Source: Byssochlamys sp. IMV 00236 (Eukaryota; Ascomycota; Eurotiomycetes; Eurotiales; Thermoascaceae). Taken from it: a stretch of 64,000 bases of DNA. Both the position numbers and the translations under genes were made by a program. This document shows positions 19,245 to 29,993 of the stretch, piece by piece. The notes below the pieces were generated by a model. That model saw only the letters and a program-made list of their open reading frames with translations, made no database searches and was not told where the DNA came from. Position 1 is the first letter of the stretch, and each line of letters begins with the position of its first letter. Location: positions 62,001 through 126,000 of the forward strand of contig MSJH02000818.1 in NCBI GenBank assembly GCA_001931875.2. Direction: 5' to 3'.

Positions 19245-22200
19245 CTAATACTCAAACCCAACATTCACACCCATCAACCTTCCCTGATACCTCTCCAGCA
19301 CTTCTCCAAGCTTGACCATCACTCCCGCGGCAACCATCCTCACCTGCTCTTCCTCCCCGCCCTTCGTAGCAGGAACGCGATCAAACACTTCCCCAACCCA
19401 CTCGCGGAGCTCCATCACCTGAGTAGCGAACTCGGTGACCAGCCTTTCTTCCCCCGACGTGCCCGATGCGACGCTGACATCTATCGTCGCGAGGAAGAGA
19501 GACAGCAGGGCCGGGAGCACGGCCGTCTCGGTGGCGACCGCGTTGGAGTGTAAGGATATGAGGAGGGCAAGAGTCTCCTTGGTAAGAGAGGGGAGAGAGG
19601 GAGTGTATGGGCCCAGAGTTGACAGGATGAGGGTAAGTGTTTGAAGGAAGAGGCGGAGCAAATGAGGCGTTAGGAAGGGATTGTATGTTGCGGATGCTGA
19701 TCTATTGATTATATGTTAGTCTGTCATATAGACAGTTTTATACGTGATTGAGTCTGTGCTTACCTATGATATTGCATCATCATTGTCATGAATCTGCTTG
19801 TCAAAGGGTAGAAGAATCCCTCTGTAAGAGTCCGATGGAGATCCTTGAGGACAGACTTCTTTCGCTGCTCCTCGCGCTGCTGGCGTCGCTTCTCGACTTC
19901 CATGCGCGAGGAGAATGTCCGGACTTTGAGAGCATTTGGACCTGATAGGGCGTCTGCTGCATCTAGCGCCAGAGGTTGGAGTGATGCTTGCGAGAGTTTC
20001 TTTGTGAGAGCAGACACAGGAGACTCGTCTGTGAGATACATCTCTTGCAGACCCGTGGGAAGCTTCTTCGTTGGGAACGATGTATCTGATACTGCGGGCA
20101 GGCCCATCGACCGCGCATCCTCTTCACCATAGCCGGCTAACTCGCGCGCAGCGAGTCCAAGGGCCGTGAGCATCGCGGATCGTTCCGCTTGGGATATGTC
20201 TGCATCGAAGAAGGTTAAAGAAAACCAGCGCCCCATCCGGAGCGGTTGAGCAACTAGCAGGGCAATCATGCTCTGGAGCTTGTACTCGTGGAACTTCGGT
20301 AATTTGTACTTGTCTTGGAGACTGATCAGAACAAGCGCCAGTTGCTCTGCATGCTCCGCTATCTCTGTGCCGAAGCCGGCCTTTCGACGGATTAGAGCAG
20401 GCGCCGTTGTAACGCCGAGATTATACCTGTCTGCATTTTCCGTATCCCGGAGAGCTGCTACTAGATCCCGAATATAACTGGTAACTGTTAGCGCTGTCAT
20501 CATCGAATGAGGGTCTTTCTTACACTGGCGCAGTTGGCTTCGATCGATTGACCAGAGTGGGATCGTCGTCTGAGTCTTCAGGGTCAGAGTCTGGCTTTTC
20601 ATACGGAATGAAATCCTCGTCTTCGCTCTCTTCAGAGGAGTCGTCTATCTCCTCAATCGAGACGATCTTCGATGTATGACCAATAGTCTGTGGGCGTTTG
20701 GGAACCGAAGGCTTCCCCGATTCCTTCGTGTTTTTCTTCGTTTTATGCTGAGAAACCGTCTGGTCTTTGACAATCAAAGCCTGCAGAGTGTCCACCGTAT
20801 CTCTGACGTTGACGAGATCCAAATACCATCGAGCCTCTTCGCTTTCCATCTCTTCCAGGTCGAATCTCATCCCCTTGCCCGGCGGTTCTATAAGCTGAGA
20901 AATGGCCATACCGACTACCATGCCCAGGAATCGGCTTCTGGCCGAGGATGCTGCAAGGCGATTGGAAACTGCATTGAGATATAGACTGGAATGGCCGATC
21001 TCACGAATAGTAGGGGCAGATATCCGACTAACATATCCAGCCGAGAGAAGGACGATTTGCGCATTCGCTTTGGAACGTTAGCTAAGGAAACATAGATGTC
21101 AAGAAGTTTTCAGCCCACCTTCCTGAATCTGCGTTGGTGTGTGCTTAATGTAGAACTTATCACCGAAATTCCCGAGACTAGTTGTAAACAACTCAATTAC
21201 AGCGTCTGCAATAGGTTAGCTGGAGTCGTGACATGTAGTCTTGTTGTTACGCTTGGCTTGCCTTTATCGTCTGAAATCACTGCCAGCAAGGCACGGCGTA
21301 GTCGGATCCCTTGGATGCAACTAGACTGTCCACTCGCGAGCCAGGACGCTGTCTGATTGCGAAGGGACGGGCTATTCTTGATTATACTCGCACATAATGC
21401 TGCAACTCCCCCGATAATCTCATTATCCGGCTGGATTTCCGGCCTGTCACTCGGGAGTTCTCCTTCAAAATACTTCTTCTCGACATCACGGAGAACAGCC
21501 TCGAATATTGCGGTCTGTTCTGGGACGCGGACGTTATCAAGAAGCCTCCTGAACTGCACTGAAAATTCCTGCTCGCGTAGCACCCCAGAATAGATTTCCC
21601 TAATTAACTGGTCTGCAAGAACATTAGAGAAGAACACATAATACTTTTCAGCAGGACAGCATTACCGGTATAACCAAGACTCAGTGCTCGACCGACCAGA
21701 AGACCAACTGACTGCCAACTATCGTGATCCTCGGAATTAATTTTTGAAATAAAGGTGCTGATGCTTTGCCCCAGCCACGACGCGTAAGAGCTGCCTTCGC
21801 CCACCCAAGAAATCCCCTCTGAACTATCTAAGTCGCTAACGGAAGCAAGACCTTCTGCAGCTGTTGACAGAACTCTTCCGGCGGCAATAAGAGAAATAAG
21901 CTCTTTGCAAGCAATTTGTCGTTGGACTGCCTTATCATACGTAGCAGTGATATCCGCGTAAATGCGAAACAATGCATCCTTGGGTTTTAAGAGGGCTGAC
22001 AGGACAGATATAGTGTCTCGAATGACCAGACTTTTTCCAGAGTTCTTTTCGCCCTGGGTGACCTGGACCGATAGTAGATTGCGCAACTGGGCCACTATGG
22101 CACTGATACCAGGTACGCTGCAGAGGCATCTCAGTAGAGCTGCCCTTAGTCTGTGGCCTTTTGTCCTGCGCCCTGTTTCAGCATGACTATCTTGTAGACT

Positions 22201-22518
22201 GCTCCAATGGTCTGGAACAGTCGTGCTGACTAGCTGTTGCAGAATCAGTGCTGTGGTTGGACCAGGGACTCTGATGTCGACGTTGGCAGTTCTAGACTTA
22301 TTTGAAGGGTCAATATTTGTCAAGACGTCAAAGAGTTGATCATGGTCCGGCTTTGACTTCAGAACTTCTAAAATATAGTCTGCAGATGAAGGATCACCAT
22401 CACCTTGATGACTCAGCCCCACATCACTCGATTTTGCATGATGCCTTGCATCATTTTCTGTCAGTAAGGCTTGCTCGTCATGCTTGACTGTTTTGACAGC
22501 AGTGAGAAGTCCATCCAT
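19245..22518 (-). CDS. tel2: Tel2, telomere length regulation / TTT complex subunit
   Basis: Six exons read on the minus strand: 22518-21666, 21612-21262, 21205-21119, 21067-20524, 20477-19764 and 19701-19245, giving 1001 aa. Phases join cleanly. Intron 2 (21206-21261) has a GC donor. Intron 3's AG at 21068-21069 follows a GCTAAC branch point, and intron 4 is only 46 nt. The part from about residue 612, YIRDLVAALRDTE... LVLISLQDKYKLPKFHEYKLQ, matches the conserved Tel2 domain. A very acidic, Ser-rich linker (SSEESEDEDF) precedes it. The rest is alpha-solenoid-like. The known role is, with Tti1 and Tti2, as Hsp90 co-chaperone for PIKK kinases (ATM/Tel1, ATR/Mec1, TOR). It is divergent from uba3. 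Confidence 0.88.
21206..21261 (-). other. GC-AG intron in tel2
   Basis: The donor reads AAAG|GCAAGC on the minus strand and the acceptor TTGCAG. The GC donor keeps phase 1 and gives DDK-D-AVIELF. The only nearby GT (GTAACA, 12 nt downstream) would run into a stop two codons after the junction. GC-AG introns with an otherwise strong donor are a known minor class. Confidence 0.8.
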
Positions 22519-22901
22519 CTCATCTGATGATCATCATTTGTGGTCCCGGAGGACAGAGGAATTATTCGGCGCGGAAGTATTTCCTGAGATACGTGTCACG
22601 TGGATGGACGCCCTTCCGAGCGTATCAGTCAACTACAACACTGAAACATCAGTCTGCACGATTAATAGACAAAGGAACCGTCCGTCTTCTATTGCTGCCC
22701 GTAACTGTTGTTGGTGATTTACAGAGTGAGCTCGAGATCCCACTCTTCTTCTGACATCGAGCTGCCTAAATTTCACGTAATCTTAACCCCGCGTCTGTCC
22801 AGTCTGCGACGGCTGCGCCTCGTGGTCTGTACACGAGAAGGCAGATCTTCACGACATTATCCTTTCTCCTTATTGTATAATATTTCTTTTTACTTGCACA
22901 G
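22519..22901. promoter_or_regulatory. Shared promoter region of tel2 and uba3
   Basis: There are 383 bp between the two divergent start codons. A pyrimidine-rich T-rich stretch (22855-22895) directly precedes the uba3 ATG. Confidence 0.55.
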
Positions 22902-24446
22902 ATGCCTTCTATTAGGACTGATTCGGACAGCCCTGCTGCCAGATGGTAAGTATCCCACAGCCTTAGATTTTTGCTGGCCCGCTGACGTTATCACGTAATA
23001 GGAAGCATCTGTATAGTGTTCTGAGCAAGCGAGGTCCGTTCACTGATGAAGAATGGGTCCCTGGTGAAGAGACGATCCAGGCTTTGGAAACCTCGAAGAT
23101 CTTGTAAGACGTTTTCCTGGCTCTTAAACACCGTTACTAATATAGATTCCAGGGTTATGTCCGTCCCCAGGGTCCCAATCGGGGAAGTAAAAAGCCGTAC
23201 TAACATGAGACAGAGGAGCCGGAGGTCTGGGATGTGAGATTTTAAAGAACCTCGCCCTGTCGGGGTTCAAGGATATTCATGTCATCGACATGGGTGCGTA
23301 CACCCTGCCCTGATTGTTTAGTAGTCATATCTGACTTCGTACAGATACCATCGATATCTCCAACTTGAACCGTCAATTTTTGTTCCGCCAGTCTGACGTA
23401 GGCAAGCCAAAGGCCGAAGTCGCCGCAGCCTTCGTCGAGAAGCGCGTCAAAGGTGTTAAAATCACGCCTTACGTGGGAAAGATTCAAGACAAGGATGAGG
23501 ATTATTACATGCAGTTCAAAGTGATTGTGTGTGGGCTTGACAGCATTGAAGCTCGCCGATGGATCAACTCGACATTGGTTGGAATGGTCGATCCAGAAGA
23601 CCCAGAGAGCCTGAAGCCATTGATTGATGGCGGAACGGAAGGTATGTTGCTCTTGCACCCATTAGATCCACTCCTAGACTCAAAAACGACACAGGTTTCA
23701 AGGGCCAGGCGCGTGTCATTCTGCCTACTCTGACATCCTGTATCGAATGCCAACTTGACATGCACGCTCCTCGCGCTGCAGTGCCCCTCTGCACCATTGC
23801 AACTATCCCTCGTCAACCTCAGCACTGTATCGAATGGGCTCACCAGATCGCTTGGCAGGAAAAACGCAAGGACGAGCCATTCGATAGTGACAACCTTGAC
23901 CACATCGCATGGATCTATAACTCGGCCCTCCAGCGGGCGCAGCAGTTCAACATCCCAGGAGTCACGTTTCAAATGACCCAGGGTGTCGTCAAAAACATCA
24001 TCCCTGCTATCGCCTCCACCAATGCCGTGATTGCAGCCTCCACGACGTCGGAGGCCCTTAAGATTGTGACAGGCTGCAACCCTTATCTGGATAACTACAT
24101 GATGTACGCAGGTGAGGAGGGAGTGTACACTTACACCTTTGCCGCGGAACAGAAGCCAGACTGCCCGGTGTGTGGCAATCTTGCGAAGACCGTTATGGTG
24201 GATCCGGAGGACACCCTCGAAGCTTTCATCGAGAGTCTAGGAGAGCGGGCAGAGGCACAGCTGAAGAAACCAAGTATGCGGACTGAGGAGAAGACGCTAT
24301 ACCAGCGCTTCCCACCGCAGCTGGAGGAGCAGACGAGACCCAATCTCAAAAAGAAGCTCCGGGACTTGGTGGCAGATGGCCAGGAGATCGCTGTCAGCGA
24401 CCCTGCTTTCACCATCGACTTCCGCTTCAAGCTGGTTTACAAATAG
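22902..24446 (+). CDS. uba3: Uba3, NEDD8-activating enzyme E1 catalytic subunit
   Basis: Exons are 22902-22945, 23002-23103, 23153-23158 (6 nt), 23214-23293, 23345-23641 and 23695-24446, giving 426 aa. The protein shows the ThiF/E1 fold. The Rossmann loop [11 protein letters not shown] begins at about residue 51, followed by [19 protein letters not shown]. Zinc cysteines are CIEC (192/195) and CPVCG. The adenylation-linked catalytic cysteine is C209 in PLCTIA. A C-terminal ubiquitin-fold domain receives the E2. The known reaction is ATP-dependent activation of NEDD8/Rub1 with Ula1/AppBp1 and transfer to Ubc12, controlling cullin ligases. Without the 6-nt exon the frame still holds but two residues of the nucleotide-binding strand are lost. 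Confidence 0.9.
23153..23158 (+). other. 6-nt microexon in uba3
   Basis: GGTTAT lies between TTCCAG (acceptor at 23151-23152) and a GTCCGT donor at 23159. It enters and leaves in phase 2, so it supplies Val-Ile of the canonical strand KILVIGAGG. Introns 2 and 3 each carry their own branch point: ACTAAT before the microexon and ACTAAC before exon 4. Confidence 0.75.
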
Positions 24447-24720
24447 AGTTTAACTATGATAGCTCAAATGGAACTGAGATGCACGATGACAAGACAAGAT
24501 TAAAACCTGCTTGGGAAAGCCATCGGGTAGAATTCATATCTGCATTGACTGATAATATCTTTATAAGCTTTTTTGTTTCCGTCCCAACTCCAGGAAAAGA
24601 ACAAAATTGACAACATTATCTAGATTGCCCTTCCGTGACTGCCTTAAAATAATCAAACAGGGAAACGCCAAGCGATGCATCAAACGGGAATATCAAAACG
24701 GACATGTCAACCGATCCAGC
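24447..24720. other. Convergent 3' region between uba3 and rpc40
   Basis: These 274 bp lie between two stop codons, AT-rich in the middle (24540-24600). Presumably both poly(A) sites lie here. Nothing else is visible. Confidence 0.5.
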
Positions 24721-25988
24721 CTAATGCATGAGATCGGTCAATCCTCTCTTCCATCGAGCACATTTCAGCTTGAGCACCTTCACACTTTCGAGGAAGAGAA
24801 CATCGCTGTCAAACTGGCCAGTGCTCTCCACATTGAAGATAAAGTGGTCACGAACCCGGCCCAGCTTGACCTTATCTTTGAACTCGTCATGTCGAAGACA
24901 TTCGCGACTGACAGTGTCTTTGAATGGATCGACCACCACAGCCTTCTGCTCTCCTTCGTGTCCTTCGTACCCGCTACCCCTCTTCGATGCCTCCTCTGCG
25001 GTGATGGGCTCGAGACCAATGACGCCACGGGGGAAGCACTTGGCGAATTTTTTCGCATCCTCACCGATGATAGGCTTTGTGATCTTAATGTCGGGAAGTA
25101 GACGGTAGGTAGCCGTTGCTACAGGAGAGAACTTGGCGTGATCGGCTCCGATTCCCTTGATACAGTGCATTTCCATCTCGATCCTCTGGCCGGGGCGCAA
25201 CTTGGCGATGAGGATATCGGGGTTCACCGGCTGAATGGCATCGTCATCCTTGAAATAGTTCTCCTGTCGTCCAACGGGGTGGAACGTAATATCCTTGGCA
25301 TAGACATGGGCGTTGTTGTAGAGTTTGCGAGGATCCTCCTCTCCCGGGGCAGCATTCGGATTCTTCGTGCATTCGATATCGAGACGCAGCACGACAGTGT
25401 TGTAATCGCTAGGCGTGCTACCGGTGCTGGGGTCATCCTCATCCGTAGGCTTTTTGAACCAGCTCATCCAATTGAGACCCTCTACCGAACCCTTCAAGGG
25501 AATGAGACCAAGGCGCGAGGCAAGAACCTCATCTTGGATCACGGAGGTGTTTTGATGGATGAAGACGTACTCGATCGCAAGGGTAGGGACCTCAGCGATG
25601 AGAATACGGCGGAAAGCGTTTGCGACCGCTGCGTCAAGTCCGATGAGGGAAAATGAGGCCTCGAATTGCTCGTTGCGGTGAAACTCGACCCGGAAGCCCT
25701 GGAAAATTTGACATTTAGTGTCTGCAAAAACTCACGGCATTCCAAATGGCGAGCCCGCCACCAAAGGTTCAAATAATACCTGTCTGAACTTTTCTAGAGC
25801 CCATGCGTGGTTCTCTCCAGGATAATGACCCGGGAAATCTGTTGAAGAGATGTTGGTGACGGTCTCGGCATTGATATTCACAATCTGATAACTTATTAGT
25901 TTGCGATCCAAGAGGTTTGATGAAGTGTCAGTAAGGCGCATACTCTTCTGCGCTCCAGCTCCTCGGCTGATGCGACGAGGGGAGCCAT
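24721..25988 (-). CDS. rpc40: RPAC1/Rpc40, shared subunit of RNA polymerases I and III
   Basis: Exons are 25988-25944, 25884-25780 and 25698-24721, giving 375 aa; the yeast protein is 335. Introns (59 and 81 nt) split the start MAPLVASAEELERRR and then FRQ-GFRVEF. The RpoA/D-type dimerisation segment is clear: FSLIGLDAAVANAFRRILIAEVPTLAIE, then SRLGLIPLKG. Later comes the large insert, and the C-terminal dimerisation part DHFIFNVESTGQ. The known role is pairing with Rpc19 to form the alpha-like assembly platform of Pol I and Pol III. It is convergent with uba3 and divergent from the complex I gene. Confidence 0.93.
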
Positions 25989-26434
25989 CTTTTCTGTGTT
26001 AGACGTTTTTAATTGTCGCGGGGTGCGATATGAAGCTTCAAATCTTCAATAAATTCCATCGCCGCCGGCAGTATTTTTTGCGGGCCCGGGGCGGAAAGGG
26101 ACCCCTTTATTCTGTGAGCGGCTAAGAGAGAATTGTGGGTGAAATTCCCAGGAAATGGCCACCCACCCGGCTGGCACGTGCCAGAGATGGGTTAGCGCCA
26201 TCAGGTGATGTCTGCAGTATAAAGGGCCAGCGGGCCAACCAGGAGCCACAGAAAGGAGGCCGAGAGCTGTAAGCTTCCATCACGTGACATGCCAAAATGC
26301 GCGGGAGCATCCTCAGTCCGACGTCGATGGTCGACAACGACACGGGCCTCTACTCCATCGCCAACCTCGATTGAATGTGGTCAGGTTGAGGACCACCTGC
26401 TCTCTTCTCCCGTCTCTTCCGTCCTCCCTCTCCA
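25989..26434. promoter_or_regulatory. Shared promoter region of rpc40 and the 49 kDa complex I gene
   Basis: These 446 bp lie between divergent ATGs. A CT-rich stretch lies at 26395-26433, just upstream of the complex I gene. A CCACGTGAC-like E-box core (CACGTG) is seen at 26281-26286 and a GGCACGTGCC palindrome at 26173-26182. Confidence 0.5.
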
Positions 26435-28030
26435 ATGGCTTCGTCCTTCGCTCGCCTGGCGGGCAATGCGCCCAAGAGGCTTTGCCTCCGCCCCTCTCTG
26501 TCAACAAGATCCTCGCCGGTTGTCAGATCTAGGTCGATTGCGACCACTCTGCCTCGAAGATATGCTGAGCCGACCAGCTATCAGGCGACTAGACTCGTCC
26601 CTACCGACCCGTCGTTTGCGCACTTCGCCAACAAGACCAGTGATATTCCCGAGGAGGCTGCGGCCATGGAGTCGGAAGCAGGCCACAACCGCAAGATTCG
26701 CCATTACACTGTCAACTTTGGACCTCAGCATCCCGCTGCGCACGGTGTGTTGCGTCTGATTCTGGAGCTGAACGGAGAAGAAATCGTCCGCGCGGATCCT
26801 CACGTCGGTCTGCTCCACCGTGGTACCGAGAAGTTGATCGAGTACAAGACGTACATGCAGGCGCTTCCTTACTTCGACCGATTGGACTACGTCTCGATGA
26901 TGACCAACGAGCAATGCTTCTCTCTGGCAGTTGAGAAACTGCTGAATATCGAGATCCCCGAGAGAGCCAAATGGATCCGTACCCTGTTTGGAGAGATCAC
27001 GAGAATCCTCAACCACCTCATGTCCGTCCTCTCCCACGCAATGGATGTTGGTGCGTTGACGCCTTTCCTGTGGGGTTTCGAGGAGCGTGAGAAGCTGATG
27101 GTATGTTGATTTTAATCCTTTGTTGGAGGTATACTCGATGGGATATGGGATGGCGGCTAACATACCGTTTTGTCATGGACAGGAATTCTACGAGCGTGTT
27201 TCCGGTGCCCGTCTCCACGCTGCCTACGTCCGTCCCGGTGGTGTCTCTCAGGACCTTCCTCTCGGTCTCCTGGACGACATCTACCAGTGGGCCACGCAGT
27301 TCAGTGACCGTATCGATGAGACCGAGGAGCTGCTCACGGATAACCGGATCTGGAAGGCCAGAACCCAGGGTGTCGGTGTTGTCAGCGCTGCTGATGCTCT
27401 TAACATGAGTTTCACTGGTGTCATGCTCCGTGGTTCTGGTGTTCCCTGGGATATCCGCAAGTCTCAACCGTATGACGCCTACGATCAGGTTGAGTTCGAT
27501 GTCCCTGTTGGTGTCAACGGTGACTGCTACGACCGTTATCTGTGCCGTATGGAGGAATTCCGTCAGTCCCTTCGCATCATCCACCAGTGCCTGAACAAGA
27601 TGCCCCCTGGTCCCGTCAAGGTCGAGGATTATAAGATCTCCCCTCCTCCCCGTGCAGCCATGAAGGAGAACATGGAGGCTCTCATTCACCACTTCCTTCT
27701 CTTCACCAAGGGTTATGCCGTTCCCCCTGGTGAGACCTACTCAGCCATTGAGGCTCCCAAGGGTGAGATGGGTGTTTTCGTTGTCAGTGATGGCAGCGAG
27801 AGACCCTACCGCTGCAAGATCCGTGCTCCCGGATTTGCTCACCTGGGTGGATTCGACCAGGTTGCCAGGGGCCACTTGCTTGCCGACGCCGTCGCCATCA
27901 TTGGTAAGTCCCGATTGGGCCCTCTAATGCCTACTATATTCCCCTATTTCTTCTTTTTTTTTCCCTCTGAGCGTAGGCTAATCATTACCTAGGTACCATG
28001 GATCTTGTGTTCGGAGAGGTCGACCGATAA
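26435..28030 (+). CDS. NADH:ubiquinone oxidoreductase 49 kDa subunit (complex I)
   Basis: Exons are 26435-27100, 27183-27903 and 27993-28030, giving 474 aa. The N-terminus (about 40 residues, Arg/Ser-rich, no acidic residue) is a mitochondrial presequence. The mature part has the family hallmarks: [54 protein letters not shown] and the terminal [12 protein letters not shown], which the last intron splits after Gly. This is the NuoD/NDUFS2 homologue forming part of the quinone-binding cavity in the peripheral arm. The last exon is only 38 nt. Neurospora uses the name nuo-49. Confidence 0.96.
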
Positions 28031-28433
28031 ACATTCATTGGTTGTTACTGAAAAAAATTAGAAGCCCGTAACCGATGACAAGAGGCTGGGGCCCTTGGCG
28101 TCGGAGAGATGATGAGTGGAGGTTGCTTGGTGGCGACCAGCCTAAGCCGTCCCGGTGCAGCCTGAGCAGCCGTCTGTAGCTGTAGTATTTCCTTGAGCAG
28201 TGGCGTTGTTTCATGTCTATCTTGCATACAATTTCCGTCTCTGTCTACCTATCCTCTTATGTATAGTGAATGTGATTTGCACTTCGAGTTCTACACTGTC
28301 AGGATATCGAACCGGCCGTAGGTATGTCAGCTTATAGATCCACTCATTGCAGTTAGTATCCACGAAATATGGGAGTTTTATAACGTCAACGGTATGTTCC
28401 ATACCAATCTACGCGATCACCAAAGCTTCACGA
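28031..28433. other. Convergent intergenic region
   Basis: There are 403 bp between the complex I gene and the TcuA-like gene, which point at each other. No open frame or repeat worth calling is seen. It presumably holds both 3' UTRs. Confidence 0.5.
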
Positions 28434-29993
28434 CTATGCCATAGCAGCTGCAGCTGCAGCTGCAGAGTGACCAGCTCTGCGTCCAAAGACAGCACCAGCC
28501 GTCAATCCGCTACCTCCAGGGTAGTTATCGTAAAACAGGCCGCCAAGCATCTCTCCAGCACAATATAACCCGGGAATAGGAGCATCCGTGACCGATGATA
28601 TTACCGCAGCAGTTTCGGGATCGACTGCCAGCCCACCAAAAGTGAAAGTTATGCCGCAGCTGACTTTCACAGCAAGGTATGGTGGCAGATCGATTGGCTG
28701 AGCCCAGTTAGATTTTGGCGGATTGATTCCACCACTGCTCGACTGTGTCGACATGCCATCCTTGATGGCTGGATCCCATTTCGCATCTTGATTCTCCCTG
28801 CGCCATTCATATACGGCGCGATTATATTCTTTAACAGTGTCTTCGAACTTCTGCTTATTCTGCAGACCATGCTCTGCGCACGAATGGGCCAAATCAGGGA
28901 CCGTCTCTGCTGTGATCCGCCGGACGACTTCGTCGCGATACTCTTCTTGTCGTAGCCAGGGAGTCATCCGTGAATCCCAGATTTGAAACGCGATATGGCC
29001 AGGTTGATGAAGAATTGCCTTGCCAAAGATGGCGTATGTGAAGTTACGCATATCGGCTCCTTCGTCGACGAATCGTTCACCCTCCCTATTGACCATGATA
29101 CCGAGGGGATAGCCGGATTTAGTGAACTGGTTAGAAACCTCACGATCTCCCGAGTTGGGTGGAGCATTAGCGTCCCAGGCGACAGAGTGGCAGCCAGACC
29201 AATTCCCCGCTTGTTTGGCAGATACATCGCGGATGGCCATCTCGAGACATTCACCGGTATTGTATGGCGTGCCGCGAACCATGGCCATATCCCAATTCGG
29301 ACCTAGATACTGCGCGCGCATACGAGGATTAGCTTCAAATCCACCCGCAGCGAGAATCACAGCCTTCGCTTTAATCACTCTCTCACGACCTTCATGAACG
29401 ACAATGACGGAGGTAATGCGCCCAGTCTCTGGATCCATGACCAGGCTCTTCGCAGCCGTCGAGAAGTGAACAGAAACGCCCAACTTCTCAGCAGCTCTGC
29501 GATAATCTTGAATAAGACCCTTCCCTCCATCTTCCGTCTTCAACGACATGCCTCCCCAGAACTTAATCCTCCCATCAACTTCATAAGCCTGTCGATTGAA
29601 AGATAACTGAAACCGCACCCCATGCGTCGCCAACCACTTAATCGTCTCATTCGAATCCCGAACCAGAATCCTCGCCAGATCAGGATGCGTCCTCCCGCTC
29701 GTGATTCGGTTCAAATCATGCATAAAGTCATCAGCAGTATAGGGACTCATGTCGATCTTCTCCGCAGTAGTTGGATCGACGTTGTTCACGATGGGAAGGA
29801 GATCATTCAATCCATCGTGAACAGTCCGGTATGCACCCGCTGTGAAATAGGAATTTCCACCAGCCCATTCTTCGGGACATTTGTCGATGATGAGGACATC
29901 TTGGGCGCCTGATTCTGCTGCTCGCAATGCAGCTGAGAAACCGGCGTTACCGCCGCCGATAACGAGGACGGTGCACTCTGAGGGGAGGGTCAT
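28434..29993 (-). CDS. TcuA-like FAD-dependent dehydrogenase (fumarate reductase/succinate dehydrogenase flavoprotein family)
   Basis: An intronless 519-aa protein starting at MTLPSECTVLV (29993); the longer open frame upstream has no ATG. The FAD-binding Rossmann motif VIGGGNAGFSAALRAAESG opens the protein. The second FAD segment near the C-terminus is GLYCAGEMLGGLF..YPGGSGLT. The substrate-domain residues RGERFVDEGADMR-like and HGVRF are present. Closest known relatives by motif are bacterial tricarballylate dehydrogenase TcuA/CobZ and soluble fumarate reductases; the exact substrate is not determinable. The C-terminus ends in a run of alanines (AAAAAAAMA) encoded by GCAGCTGCA repeats. No targeting signal is obvious. 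Confidence 0.82.
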   Translation of the reverse strand: MTLPSECTVLVIGGGNAGFSAALRAAESGAQDVLIIDKCPEEWAGGNSYFTAGAYRTVHDGLNDLLPIVNNVDPTTAEKIDMSPYTADDFMHDLNRITSGRTHPDLARILVRDSNETIKWLATHGVRFQLSFNRQAYEVDGRIKFWGGMSLKTEDGGKGLIQDYRRAAEKLGVSVHFSTAAKSLVMDPETGRITSVIVVHEGRERVIKAKAVILAAGGFEANPRMRAQYLGPNWDMAMVRGTPYNTGECLEMAIRDVSAKQAGNWSGCHSVAWDANAPPNSGDREVSNQFTKSGYPLGIMVNREGERFVDEGADMRNFTYAIFGKAILHQPGHIAFQIWDSRMTPWLRQEEYRDEVVRRITAETVPDLAHSCAEHGLQNKQKFEDTVKEYNRAVYEWRRENQDAKWDPAIKDGMSTQSSSGGINPPKSNWAQPIDLPPYLAVKVSCGITFTFGGLAVDPETAAVISSVTDAPIPGLYCAGEMLGGLFYDNYPGGSGLTAGAVFGRRAGHSAAAAAAAMA

